Shown here: piece after piece, positions 22,086 to 35,000 of the stretch
How the letters are laid out: each line of letters begins with the position of its first letter
Numbering within the stretch: the stretch's first letter is position 1
Assembly (NCBI GenBank): GCA_947396885.1
Contig: OX377206.1
Span: 10,284,778 to 10,348,777 of the forward strand
DNA from: Heligmosomoides polygyrus polygyrus
Taxonomy: Eukaryota; Nematoda; Chromadorea; Rhabditida; Heligmosomidae
DNA: 64,000 nucleotides
Direction of reading: 5' to 3'
Notes under the pieces: generated by a model
The model's database searches: none
Seen by the model: the letters and a program-made list of their open reading frames with translations, nothing else
What the model was told of the DNA's origin: nothing
Position numbers and translations under genes: made by a program

Positions 22086-23200
22086 GAAACTTTGGGCGAT
22101 ACAATTTCAAATTTAGCGGGGGGAGACTGAGAAAAACTGCTAGCACTGCAGCACGGAAGTAATATAGCTGAGTACTTTTCGTTTTGACGGTTTCTTTCCT
22201 AGGACTTATTGAACTTTTAGAACAACGTGGCTGCTGCATGTAGTTCAGTGACTGCGTGTTATGCCACCACCGCCTATATCGATTTGCATCGTGCGTCGAT
22301 ATCGATCTTTCACGCGATCAAATCGATATCGATTGATCCTATAGTGCAGTATTGAGTAGTCCAATGTCAAGTAATGTTCATGGAACACTACGTAGGAGTA
22401 CCACTCGAAACGAAACGTCGTGAGGTGAACAGAAGTCTGCACACCGCAACGTTTTTTGAGCTTGTAGAATATTTTTTACCGTCAACCTTTACAAATTTAA
22501 TGGATGCTACTCAGATTAGATTTGTTTGCCAATCGGTTGCAATGGCTTACTTTATTCCAACGAGACTAACTAAGTTTTCTTTTCTTCTCTCCGTCTTCTC
22601 AGATTGTTTCGCCTAAGTGTTACTGTTTGTCTGATGATCGTCTCTGACATACCCCTTGTTACCATTTGTCGACCACGGTTGAACACCGTAGCACAGAATC
22701 GGCAATTTCTCGGTTTTGCCTCCAAAACCTCTGAATCCTAGCGACTTTCGAGTGGGCCAATTTAGTTGGGCGCAATAGCACGGGACGCTGTGTTAGGCTA
22801 TCTCGTTGCCCTATCCACACCTAAGAGAGAGTTGAGTACAATAAAAAGGGAAACTATAGGGCAACTTTTGAGACTCTTGCGTTAATCCTGGTAGCAGTTT
22901 TGGGCTAAACAACATCCCAGCCTGCAGATACACCAGGTCTGCGAGGTGACATCTGGCGCACCAACACTCACCGGCATCCTGTAGTTCGCTTGGCCGTTCG
23001 ATAAGCCGTTTAGGTTCTGATGAGGGTAACCGAATCCATTATTGTTGTAGTTGAAGTTGCCACCGTTTCTGTTCATCTGCAAATTGGTAGCCAAGGAAAG
23101 AGGCAGAATCTGACGACACCAGGTAACATTCGTTAGAAGTAATATCAATTATTTTTTAGGACAATTTGCGTTTTTTGCAAGAAGTAGCTTTTTAAGTTTT
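22086..23200 (-). pseudogene. Fragment of the lustrin/EB cysteine-rich gene
   Basis: The segment matches L2 at 61100-62110. It retains the palindromic spacer (22240-22345) and the Asn-rich exon (GGNFNYNNNGFGYPHQNLNG, VGAPDVTSQ, about 23110-22940). The exon is then cut by the same roughly 490 bp deletion that L2 carries, ending in CCTGCAGATACACC. The cysteine-rich part and all downstream exons are absent. Not functional as read. Confidence 0.7.
22255..22345. repeat. Palindromic ATCGATATCGAT spacer element, copy 1
   Basis: A short imperfect palindrome, CACCGCCTATATCGATTTGC through AAATCGATATCGATTGATCC. It is found in the same relative place in L1 (48868-48950) and L2 (61275-61355). Confidence 0.6.
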
Positions 23201-23460
23201 AAACTTAAAAAAAGCCCAAATCAATCAAAGCGGTCACTTTGTGAAGAAATTACAACAAGTATTCAAGCGATACGTAACCAATCGAGTGTAAAATGCAAGG
23301 TTTCGGACGGCGCAATCCGTAGCGCTCATATATCTAAATTTCTGTCTTCTCAAGCTTTCATCTGAGCCCTTAAATTTTTTGGTATCCTCACTGCGAACAA
23401 AGTTATCACCTTTCAAACAGTGTAACCAATTTTTTTTTGGGACACCCTGTATATTCTATA
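23150..23460. mobile_element. MITE-like segment with mariner-type end
   Basis: A 300 bp segment ends in GGGACACCCTGTA. It is repeated at 62135-62435 and in part at 42180-42370, where the left end reads AGGATACCCTGTATTTTT. The CCCTGTA ends resemble Tc1/mariner termini. No coding potential. Confidence 0.5.
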
Positions 23461-23599
23461 AAGGCAATATTTTCTAGGCGATCTGAACCTGTTATGGTAA
23501 TTTCACGATATTTCCGTTCTAACAGCTTTGCCCACTTCTAAGATGTTAGAGTAGACTATTCCGCCCCATGAATCGTATCTATACCCTAGTCGAATATTA

Positions 23600-24900
23600 T
23601 GGCAACAAGTGCTCCGACACGCCTAAAGCCGTGTCTCGCACTTGCGCGCTTCGCGCGACTTTGCAGCATCATTGACCTATGGAAAGTAGTTTTTGTAAAA
23701 CTAAAAATTCGCTAAAATCTAGGACCTGCTGCGCGCTTTATCAGCATCAAGCCGTTCGCCATTTCGGTAGCTTCATCATAGACATTCTCTCCGGACCGTC
23801 CATTGGTTTGCTCTGCGCAGTACTTCTGTCTCACAGGTTGCTCTTCCGCAACCGTTCTCATGCTCAACATCTAGCGTTTCCGGGTATCGTTGACATCTCT
23901 TCCGAAGCCAGGTTCCCCCTCACTCGTTTCTTTTTACTGGATCTAATTGCTGGTCCGCCTTTACTGGTCTTCCCTTCCCTCTTTAGTTCCCCCACCCTCC
24001 TGCTCCCAACTCCTGGCCCACTTTTTTGTTTCCACTTTTAACCCCTACTGGTCTCTTCTTGCTGGCTTTCCCGTCCTGGCCCCTTCTCCAGGTTGTTCCT
24101 TTCCTTCCTGCTCGCTCTACTGGTAAACTCTAGAGGTTCCCTTACTGCCCTTCTCCACCACATCCTTAGTGGGCCTCCCATTGACACTTATTCAGAATCA
24201 GTACGCTTGCTGCGCGACGTAGAGGGCCCATGTTCTGGATCCGGAGGCTCAGAAGACCAGCCTTCCGAATTAAGAAGCTCAGAAGCGCGCGCAGTCGCCG
24301 CTATGTCGAGCCTTATGAGGCTATACATATGACAGATCCCTTGTTCCCCATATGAATTCCCTTACGGCTCCCTTCTTGTTGGTTTCTAGTCCTGGTCCCG
24401 ACTCCAGGTCCCTTCTTCCAGGTAGAACCCCTCCACCTCGGAATCCTCCTTACTACTCTCCCCAATTAAGAAGCTCTCCCACGCTCACACACGACGATGG
24501 AGAGCGAACGCCATGGCGTGTCATCGATGTCACATCTTCTAAATCCGTACTCTCTTAGTGATAATGGATCCCCTTACTGATCCTCTTAACTGCTTCCCCC
24601 CCCTTGATTGTTAACTCCCTACTGGTCCCTCCTTAATGCCTAAACCCTTCTTGGTGTCACCTCCTAGCCTGCTTCATTGATTCCCCTATCGCCCCCCCCC
24701 CCTCCATCCCGATGCTTCCTCCAAGTCGCTACCACCTGGTCGCTGTCAGTTCTCCATCCTCGAAGTCTCCCCTTATACTCTTACCCCTTTAGTCGTCTTC
24801 TTATGCTAATGACATGAAGTCGGCGGTACGGCTTCTGAATCTGGGCGCTCAGGAATGCGCGTAGGTGCTGTTGTGTCGAGCAGTAAAAGGATGCGCTTCC
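23600..24900. repeat. Diverged copy of the central part of block R
   Basis: It shares the CGTGTCTCGCACTTGCG, CATCATTGACCTATGGAAA, CCGGACCGTCC and CTGGTCCC pyrimidine-rich features of block R but with many changes and rearrangements. Short open frames here are low complexity and not credible genes. Confidence 0.5.
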
Positions 24901-24944
24901 CATGCAGCAACAATTCCCACGTTCAATGGGAAATTATTACCGCG

Positions 24945-25095
24945 CTGTGGATGATACAGTGTACCTCACTTACGATTAGATTAGATCATTCGCCCGCTCT
25001 CGCTGTGGATGATGCGGCCTACCTCACTTAGGTTAGATCACTCGACCGCTCTCGCTGTGGATGATGCGGCGTACCTAACTTAGGTTAGATTTTGA
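24945..25095 (+). repeat. Three tandem units of about 57 bp
   Basis: The unit CGCTGTGGATGATGCGGC-GTACCTCACTTAGG-TTAGATCA is repeated three times with small differences, the first unit being the most diverged. Confidence 0.7.
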
Positions 25096-25159
25096 CGGAC
25101 AAACTCTTTTATATTTATAATATTGCCATAATATATTAATATGGCAAATAATATGGCAA

Positions 25160-25440
25160 TATTTCGCGCCCATGAATCGTATCTATACCCTATTCGGAAA
25201 GGAGCGGGGTCGAAAAATACTTTCTGTATCCACAGCAACGCTGGAGAGTATATGTACGAAACATAAAGTGGGGGCCATGAGGGGACACACGAAGTTTATA
25301 TCACCATTTACTCTGCCGAATATGTATGTTCGGAATCTCCAGTTGTTGTCCAATGTTGCGAAAAAGGACTGTAATCCTATGATAGGCCTGGAATCCAGCG
25401 AGGGTAGTTGCACCGCAAGGGTACACAACATCTTCATCCG
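25160..25440. repeat. 330 bp segment at duplication border, copy 2
   Basis: It matches 15650-15960 and 62560-62850. Its first part is displaced to 23450-23590, so the 23.6-25.1 kb stretch was inserted into it. Confidence 0.7.
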
Positions 25441-25821
25441 CAAGCATTGTCAGATATGTAGGTAATAGATCCCAATGAATGATTTTCGGATGTCTGCTCA
25501 GATACTTATACGTGCTTCCATTTATTTAAGTTGCTCGAAAGCGCTTTCCTAAGCTATTCAGAATAACCCCATAGTGACACCGTCTGCCAAACCGACCTCT
25601 GCACCTCAAATTCTTATTCTACTAATTGCTTGTATTTGGACTTCTGAATGGCCGCGAAACAGACATTGTTCAAACTTCATGTCATGCGTCGTTTATGGTT
25701 CATCAGCAAGCAAGCAAGAAATTGCGTAAGATGAGCCTCTTCTTTGCCATCGCTTCTTTCTTGAAGGCGAAATTCGAAGTTTTCACAAGGAAAGGTCTTC
25801 TTGCCAAAATTGACAAAGCTC

Positions 25822-25827
25822 TTTATT
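25822..25827 (-). terminator. Poly(A) signal of gene B
   Basis: Minus-strand AATAAA about 270 nt downstream of the gene B stop codon, in the same context as the gene A signal. Confidence 0.5.
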
Positions 25828-26092
25828 CAATTCATCATACAGAGGGAGCAAAACAAAACAATCACAACTGTAGTAGCTATAGATATTAACACACATAGTA
25901 GCGGAGAGCAGCACCTTGAGAATACACGAACAGTACCCGAACGGAGAAACAAGGAAATTCCGTGAACAGTTCATATCACTACGGGCAAAAGAGTAATACT
26001 AGAACAAACATCAAATACAAAAACTCTTGAATAAATAAATAAACAAATATCTAAAATTATTGACAGGAATAATAGTCAGATATTCTACTGGG

Positions 26093-29000
26093 TCACTCGC
26101 AGGTCTTTGCTCGTTTTCCGGCACATGCAAACTCGGACGGTTCAGAGGTCGCTGCACGCTTCGTTGTGGCCTTCGGACCTACCTCTCTAACCGTGGCTGT
26201 GGCAGAAGCACGACTTCCTAGCTGAATCAAAATTGTTTTGCGCCGATCCGTCAATCTTGTTCGTCAGCTGCTGGCAAATTCTTTTTATAATTCTAGAGCT
26301 GAAGCAATACTTCCCAGATCTTTGCGCTCCAAGACAGTTTTCAATAGATGTACCATACATGCAGTAGAGTGTGGTTTGAAGAATTCAACTTCGTTCAACA
26401 TTTTGAGTGAAAGTTTCTTTAGAAGTACACTTACCACATCGCGAACGACAGGACGTGCAGATTGAGGCACAACGTTACCCATCCTATTGGGAGGCACCTG
26501 AAAACAACACTTAATGGTTAAGGAATACACTCGACTAGTTTAGTACATCATTTTGATTGAAAAATTCTTTAAAAATCCACTTACCACATTGTGAACGACT
26601 GGACGTGCAAATTGGGGCATAACACCACCCATTCTATTGGGAGGCACCTAAAAACAAAAGTTAATGGCTTTTGGGAGAGACAGGTCACCAACGGTGGAAT
26701 AGCTAATAATAGCTTGTTAGGAGCTGTTGTGGAACATCTTTACCAAAACGAGCCATAGTAAGGCGATGAGAGGGATTCCCAGGGTTACATGAATATACAA
26801 ACGCGAGTTATCTTCTTCCAGCTTGTACTGCGAAGGTGAAGAACGAAATTAATCAATTCTTTCGTGGAATATGCCATGCAGTTTACTTTTGCGGATAGCA
26901 TACAATAAATTCGAAAATATATTCGGCTTAATCAAAGAATTGCAATGATCTACGGTGAACCAATCAGTGTTTTAGGCTTCCTTGACAAACTGCTGACTTC
27001 GGGGGTGTAGAACGCTTGGACAGTCTGTTTCTGACCATAGCCTTCAATCGCTTCTGCTGCACTCGAAAACCAGCGCTTTCTTCGATTGCGCTCCACCCAC
27101 CTCAGAAGAAGACATTCTCACATGCTCCATATCTACAAATCTTACCTGAATCGTTGCAAAGCGACCAAATGCTGGCCCAGCCTGAAAGGCCCCTGTGGGA
27201 CGCGCACTCGCCATAGCACATTGTGCATAGTACGCACCGAAAAATTGGCCGATCTTAAAACTCCACATCAGATTTTCAAAAAATTTCTTTGGAGAATCAT
27301 TTTTCTATATTGATGTTAAACCCACGTTTCTAATCTCGTCACATGGTCCCGCAAATTGAGGTAGAAACTGCATCTGAAACTCATGGGCATTAGCTACACC
27401 TCACCACGGTATATCCCTTGAATGCCGTTCTAAACTAGGTGTGTATGAAAGAGGTGTTATAATGGTACACGGGAATCTAATACGAGGACGTATGGGTAAA
27501 ACAGGTGTGTTCAGAGGTATCAAATGCGAGCAGTTGCTATAACACTCGTAAAATCTAAACGCACCGGTACATGCCCCGCTGCCGCCGAAAGTGGATGCCA
27601 CTGCCACTGAGCGGGGTTGAAGTTGTTATTCTGAAGAAAGGTAAGAGTTCAGAGAGAACGTATGTTCTACACCCTACCGTACATAGTGCTGAGCTGCCTT
27701 CGAAAAGCATGTTCCCATAATCTCATTGAAGAAATGTTTGTTCGTAATCCACTCACCATATCATATGCATACGGATGGCACATTAATGGCGCAACGCCGC
27801 CCCAAATATTTGGGGCACCTAAAAATACCTGATGAACGATTCTGAAACTGCTGCGGCCTTCCATGTCTAAATGTACCGCTGCGACATCGGAAGTGCTATG
27901 ATTTTTTTTCTAAACAAATGCAAATGTGTTACCTGGACCGACCACTGAGCATACGGTATGTTGCACGGAGCAGCCCTTCTCGGGCGAGCACTCGACGTTT
28001 CATGTTCCTTAACAAGAAGATCAGATGCTTGCTGCAACGCACGAAGAAAGGAGGAGGCTGAGTCACTGCAGCTTCTATTCAAACAAAGCCCACCTTTCCA
28101 AGTAAGGAAGCAAAAGGACGCGCTAACTGCTCTTCATCCTGGAGACGAACAGCAGGTTTGGACGTAAGTGATTCGAGAGCATCTTTAATCTGAAGCACTG
28201 GACGTCTGTGAAATAGTAGCACGCTTGAGTACATGAAAACGCTACGCATATGATTAGGAAACGAGCGAAGGTCTCCGCACACTTTTGCGACAAACAAGTC
28301 AGTGGCCTTATCCCTAACCATAGGGCAGGATTTTAGAGTTTGCCGCAGGCGACGAACGGCGTTGCCGCGCCTCTACCACACACTTGCGGCAATAGTTTTC
28401 TGTCTCGTTTTCTGTCTTCTCTAACCTTTGCGGGCATTTTCTCCCCAGTTGGCGAATAGCAGCAATAGGTCCCGACTAGAGAGAGTACAGTGCCCAGCCG
28501 TTTGCTGCCAGCAAGACTCGAGTGTGCGCGAGCCACACGAGTTTTGCCGCTCGTCGGTCGCCGCTTGCCACAAAAGTGTGCTGAGACCATTAGGGACTCC
28601 GCTTTTATAAGAAAATCAAACACCCACGGTCACTGATTTCGCAGTAGCGGACGTCTTTTTCTTTTGTGAGCAGTCGGAGTTTTTGCTTTGAGCCTAAAGG
28701 CAGGCACTTGTATTGTCCTTTTGGCCGACGGCCTCGGTGAAACTGAAACTCTGGGCACTGCTCTTCATTAAAACATTCCGCAGCTGCAATGGTCACCGGA
28801 ATGTGGGGTAAGCGCCTTAGCTACTACCATCTTGTCTATGCCAATTACGCACCTCCGCAAGTCTCTGTGTTGCAGAAATTAGCCTCTTTCGATTGTAGTC
28901 TTATTCTTGACCGCGTCTTTAAAATCAGTCATTTGGGTGTAACTCTTTATCAGCCTCAAAGAGTTATGGGTACTTTCCTTGGGTACTCTCTGTCCTCATC

Positions 29001-32000
29001 ACTTGAAATCTGTCAGAGCCAGGTCGCTCGTTAAAAAGCAGGAAGACTCCTTAGCAACAACTACATTGTGTAAATGAAGCACGAACCTTATCTGGCCTCG
29101 AAACGTCGGATGGCAGCTTCTCGTGCGAATGTTCGTTGTCCTTGAAGCGGACCTAAGATCGTCATTTGGGTGTATGCAAAGGTCCTTCGTGGGTTGTTCT
29201 CAATGAAACACCTAGGGCTTCCCGTTGTGTGTCATCTTCAGAAGCTTATTGACACTCAATAAGCTTCTGAAGTTTGTAAACCATGCGCGTACCTTCTCTT
29301 GCTTCGTGGTATCCGACGGCAGCTTCCCATGGGTATGCTCGTAGTCGTTACGGTGCGCCTAAAATCGCATGCTCGTAGTATTCACGGTGGACTAAAGTCA
29401 TCATATGCGTGTCTACTAAGATCCACAAAGAACAGATCTCTATAGAATGCCTAGCGCTTCCCGCCGTGTCTAACCTACAGATACTTATAGACATTCTGAC
29501 CTCCGCTACCTCTATAGATAAATCTGCTACGGCCACATTCCTCGCCACACAGTGAGGAAGCTCCTCAGCGACAACTATTTAGTGTAAACAAACCACAACC
29601 TTCTCTAGTTTAGAGGCATCCGACGACGGCTTCTTTTGCGCATGTTCGTATTCGCTTCGGTGAATCTAAAAGCTCATATACATTGAGGTGTTCGTCTACA
29701 AAATCCTGCCACAGCCTCTCTTTGCTCAGCGAAGGGGTTTTATGTTAACAAAGGTAGAACCTTTTCCAGCTTGGAGGCATCCGACGACGGCCTCTTCAGA
29801 GCATGTTCATAGTCTTTGCTGTGGACCTAAAATCTTGACGTGCATTGCGATTCTTCGTGAATGAGGTTGGTCTCCAAAAATCTGCGACAGCCTCGTTGCT
29901 CGTTGCAAATCGAGGAGACTCCTTAGTGACAGCTATTCTGCTTTGACAAAGAACGAACCTTCTCCTGCTTAGAGGCATCCGACGACGGATTCTTTTGCGC
30001 ATGTTCGTAGTCCTTACGGTGGATCTAAAAACACCAGGTGTTCGTCTACAAAATTCTGCCACAGCCTCTCTTTGCTCAGCGACTGCTGTTTTATGTTAAC
30101 AAAGGTAGAACCTTTTCTAGCTTAGAGGCATCCGACGACGGTTTCTTTTGCGCATGTTCGTATTCTTTGCTGTGGACCTAGAATCATCACAAGCATTGCG
30201 ATTTTTCATGAACGAAGTTCACCTTCCAACATTTGCTAGCAACCATGTTGTTCATTGCAAGCTGAGGAAGCTCCTCAGCGACAACTATTTTCGCGAATCC
30301 AACCGGACGCCCCCTCAAATCAATCTTCCGAGGGCTGACGCATCTGCGCGGGACCCCGATGAGGCCCTTTGAGATCCAGCCTGCCCGCACACGCTATCGA
30401 TCTGCCACGCGCCGCCCGCTCGTCGGGCGCATTTTATACATTCATCGACTTTCGAGCGGCTGCGCGGGTACGGTTATGGGACCTAAAGCCATGACATGCA
30501 ATGCGATTTTTTGTGAACCAGGTTGGCCCCAAAAGCTCGCCACAGCCTCTTTGCTCGTTCCAAAGCGAGGAGGCTACTAAGTGACAACTATGTTGTGTAA
30601 AACAAGCACGAACTTTCTCCGGCTTAGAGACTTCCGACGACGGCTTCTTTTGCGCACGTTCGTAGTCTTTGCGGTGTACCTAAAATCATCACATACATTG
30701 CGATTTCTCATGAACACAGTTCGTCTCCAAAACTCTGATACAGCCACGTATCACTCGTTACAAAGCGAGGGAACTCCTCAGCAACAGCCATATTGTGGTG
30801 GTAAAAAACGAACCTTCTCGGACCTCCAGGTATCAGATGGTAGCTTCTTATAAGTGTATTCGTATCTTTTGCGGTGGACCTGAAATCATCGTTTGAGTGC
30901 AATAAAGAACTGCTCTCAATGGGGTGCCTATTGTTTCGCGTTGTTCGTCGCCTCAGAAGGTTCTAACCATAAGCACTCTGGTCTGTGCTAATTCTGTACA
31001 GAAGTCTGCCCTACTAGCTTTGCTCATAGAAAGGCGGGACAACTCCATAGTGACAACTGCATTGTGTTTACGAAGAACGAACCTTCTGTGCCCCAGAGTT
31101 ATCCGGCGCCAACTTCTTATGGGTATGTTCATAGCTTTTACGGTGGACCTAAAATCATCGTTTGGTCTACGATTTTTCACTAAGAGCGCTCGACCATAAA
31201 AATTTGCTACGTTGCAAAGCGACAAAAGCTCTTAGTGATACATAAGTGATAGCAACATTGCATAAACCAAAGACAAACCTTCACAATCTGAGAGCTGTCC
31301 GAAAATAGATATTTTTGAATGTAGTCGAGCTCTTTCTCGGTCTTCTGAAATCAATCGCGGGTTATAAATGAGTTATAGCTGCGAACTACTCTTATTGAAA
31401 CACCTCTCGTTTGTTTGCCACATTAAGAACCTGCTGAGTCCTCTGGCCACTTCATCCTTTTTATAGGATCATGCCACAACTAGGATCGTCACCATAAGGC
31501 TCCAGGACCTAACTCTAACGCGACGTCGTGGCGCTGAAACGCGGACGTGCTCTCGGTGACGCATGGTTAGCCGCGGAGCACGAAATGTTCTCAGTGTTTA
31601 AGCTCCCAGACCACATTTCTAGCAAGGAACTTAAAATCACACAGAATGTGGTAGGCAACAGCCTGCAGTAGGACAATTGATCCAAGAATGGGTGATAGTG
31701 ACCTTTTTCCGTAGTATAACCATAACCACGGGTAAAAATTGACCGAAGAAGTTGTAGATGGCAAATACGGACGCTAGAAACCATCCACATGACCAGGATT
31801 CCTGTATCAGCTATCGCTGATCGTCGTGTTAAAACCACATTCATATACCATCTCCAAGAAACGTGGAAATAAGGCAAAGGCGTGCCACATGTCCCTGCAG
31901 GAAACGCTTCTAGCCGTCGGAAGCATCGGACCGCGACAACTCGTCCAATTTCGCCGCGCACCGTGCGCGACGCCAGGGGGTTTTCGCGCAGCGTTGGAGT

Positions 32001-35000
32001 TATGTCTGCCCCCGTAGCAATAAAAAACTCCACAGCGACAACTACTTTGTGCAAACCAAGCACGAACCTTCTCTGGCTTAGAGGTATCCGATGACGCCTT
32101 CTTTTGCGCATGTTCGTATTCTTTGCAGTGGACCTAAAACCATTACATGCATTGCTATTATTCGTGTACGCGTTGGTCTCCAAGAACCTGCAACAGCCAC
32201 GTTACTCGTTACAAGGCGAAGTGGTGAGTCCTTAGTGACAACTACACCCGCGAATGCAACCAGTTCCTCAATAAAATAAATTCTCGCGGGCTGCTCAATC
32301 CGCGCGGGACCCCGATGAGGCCCTTTGAGATCCAGCCTGCGCACGCTATTGATCCGTGTGGGCTGCCACGCGCCATCCGCTGGGCGCATTCTGTAGTTTC
32401 GTCGACTCGTCGAGCGCCTGCGTTGGGGCAGCTTTTGGGCGCCGAGCTTTTGTGCCCTTGCCGAATCATCTGTGAGGAATCTCGACCAGAGCCTTACTGC
32501 TCTTTAGTATGCAATACAGACGGCTGCAATACAGGAGGATGGGGAGCCCTGAAGGGGCCTCAGATAGCCATTATAGTTGGCACCAGTTGGCGCGGCTCTG
32601 TTTGCCATCCTACATTTCTTTATGGTATCTCGTGTTGAAACGCTCAACGAAGCAGGTACGAAAATCGGACTGCGAATAAACCGGAAGAAGACACAGTTCA
32701 TGAAGAACGACTGGTGCGAAGGAGACCAGATCAATCAATATTGGTGGCTCTCCTTTGACGGAAACAGCATCATACGTGTACCTGGGCCGTTCCATCAACA
32801 TGGACAACGATATGAAGAAAAAACTATTAGGAAGGAGGAAGACTGCGTGGTCGGCCTATGGGTCTCTTAAAGTGGCTACCGACCAACTCTCGGATCCCGA
32901 TCTACGCGTCCACCTTTTCGATTCGACAGTTCTCCAAGCGCTCTGCTACGCCGCCGAAACGTGGGCTGACACTGCGTCCACGTCAAAGTCCTTGCGTAAT
33001 ACTCACAGAGCGCTTGAAAGATGTCTTCTTAGGTCTAGCCGGTTATCACAACACCGAGCTAGCCTTTACAGTTCCGATTTACGCACGATTTCACGACTAA
33101 GAGACCCGGCGGAATACGCATCGATGATGAAGCATCGATGGGTCGGTCATACCATGCGAAGTACGGACGATCGCTGGACAAGAAGAACAGCGGAGTGGAT
33201 TCCGAGAGGGTGCAAGCGTCCTCGAGGAAGACCTCCAACGAGATTCTCAGAAGTGTTCGTCGAAAGTATCGAAAAGCAGCGTTTGTTGCCAAATTTTAAT
33301 TAAGAATCGGCTGACGGTCGTAGTTGTCGCTCCAGTCGAGCAGTACGAACACCGTCGATGACGATTGCAAGAGAAAGAAACGAATGGCGATTGCGTTGGG
33401 GCTCGCATTGCCAGTGAGGACGAGCCGTCTTAGTATCCAAGTAAGTATCTCGTGTTCGTCTATGGAGTTCGTGTATGGTCTACTGGTTTCGCTTGCCTGT
33501 AATAAATTGCGTGATGCTACTTTATGCTGCTCAAGAGGAAGAAGATGGTGATCCCTAACCAATTAGGATGTGACTCGCACTCAGAGGTGCGAATGCACCT
33601 TGGTTGCTGTTGGTTGGTAGTTGCCTAAGTCCGTTATAGTCCGAGTCCACTACTGCACGCCAGTAGGTCTCCCACGGCTAACGTGCGGTGCGAGCGTGCG
33701 TTAATCCAGGTGGATGAGCAGTGCAATAGGTTATAGGTTACAACGCGGGGCACGAGCCCTCTGGAAAGGGGGCGTAGCCTAACTACATCATGTGGTCTCT
33801 ATCTTCCCCCGGGGTTTGGGTTCTGTTTACCTCCTCTGCCCACGGAGTGAATGGGGTCTCCTTTCAACAGAACATCTGCTCTTACGAACGGATCACCGAT
33901 TAGCAACAACTACATTTTGCGTTGACAAAAACGAACCTTCTCCAGCTTGGAGGCATCTGACGACGCATTCTTTTGCGCATGTTCGTATTCTTTGCGGTGG
34001 ACCTAAAACCATAACATGCATTGCGATTTTTCGTGAATGCGGATCGTCCCCAAAAATCTGCGACAGCCTCGTGGCTAATTGCAAATCGAACACTTCTTAC
34101 TGACAACTACGTATTTTGCGTTGACAAAGAACTAACATTCTCCAGCTTAGAGGCATCCGACGACGGCTTCTTTTGCGCATGTTCATAGTCCTTACGGTAT
34201 ATCTAAAAACACCAGGTGTTCGACTCCAGAATTCTGCCACAGCCTCTTTGCTCAGCGACGGCTGTTTTACGTTAACAAAGGTCGAACCTTCTCTAGCTTA
34301 GAGCCATCCGACGACGGCTTCTTTTGCGCATGTTCGTATTCCTTACGGTATATCTAAAAACACCAGGTGTTCTTCTACAAAATTTTGCCACACCCTCTTT
34401 GCTCAGCGACGGCTGTTTTATGTTAAAAAAGGTCGAACCTTCTCTAGCTTAGAGCCATCCGACGACGGCTTCTTTTGCGCATGTTCGTTTTCTTTGCGGT
34501 GGACCTAAAACCATTACATGCATTACGATTTTTCGTGAACGCGGTTGGTCTCCAGAATTCTGCCACAGCCTCTTTGCACAGCGACGGCTGTTTTATGTTA
34601 ACAAAGGTTGAACCTTCTCCAGCTTAAAGGCGTCCGAGGACTGCTTCTTTTGCCCATGTTCGTAGTCCTTACGGTATATCTAAAAACACCAGGTGTTCTT
34701 CTACAAAATTTTGCCACAGCCTCTTTGCTCAGCAACGGCTGTTTTATGTTTACAAAGGTCGAACCTTCTCTAGCTTAGAGCTATCCAACGACGGCTTCTT
34801 TTGCGAATGTTCGTAATCCTTACGGTTTATCTAAAAACACCAGGTGTTCTTCTACAAAATTTTGCCACAGCCTCTTTGCTCAGCAACGGCTGTTTTATGT
34901 TAACAAAGGTCGAACCTTCTCTAGCTTAGAGCTATCCAACGACGGCTTCTTTTGCGAATGTTCGTAATCCTTACGGTATATCTAAAAACACCAGGTGTTC

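Noticed and set aside
31515..32183. Long minus-strand frame of 222 residues
   Set aside because: It reads through a repeat exon of gene B in the wrong frame (FRSTAKNTNMRKRRR) and then intron and repeat sequence. The other frame is the one kept open in diverged units.
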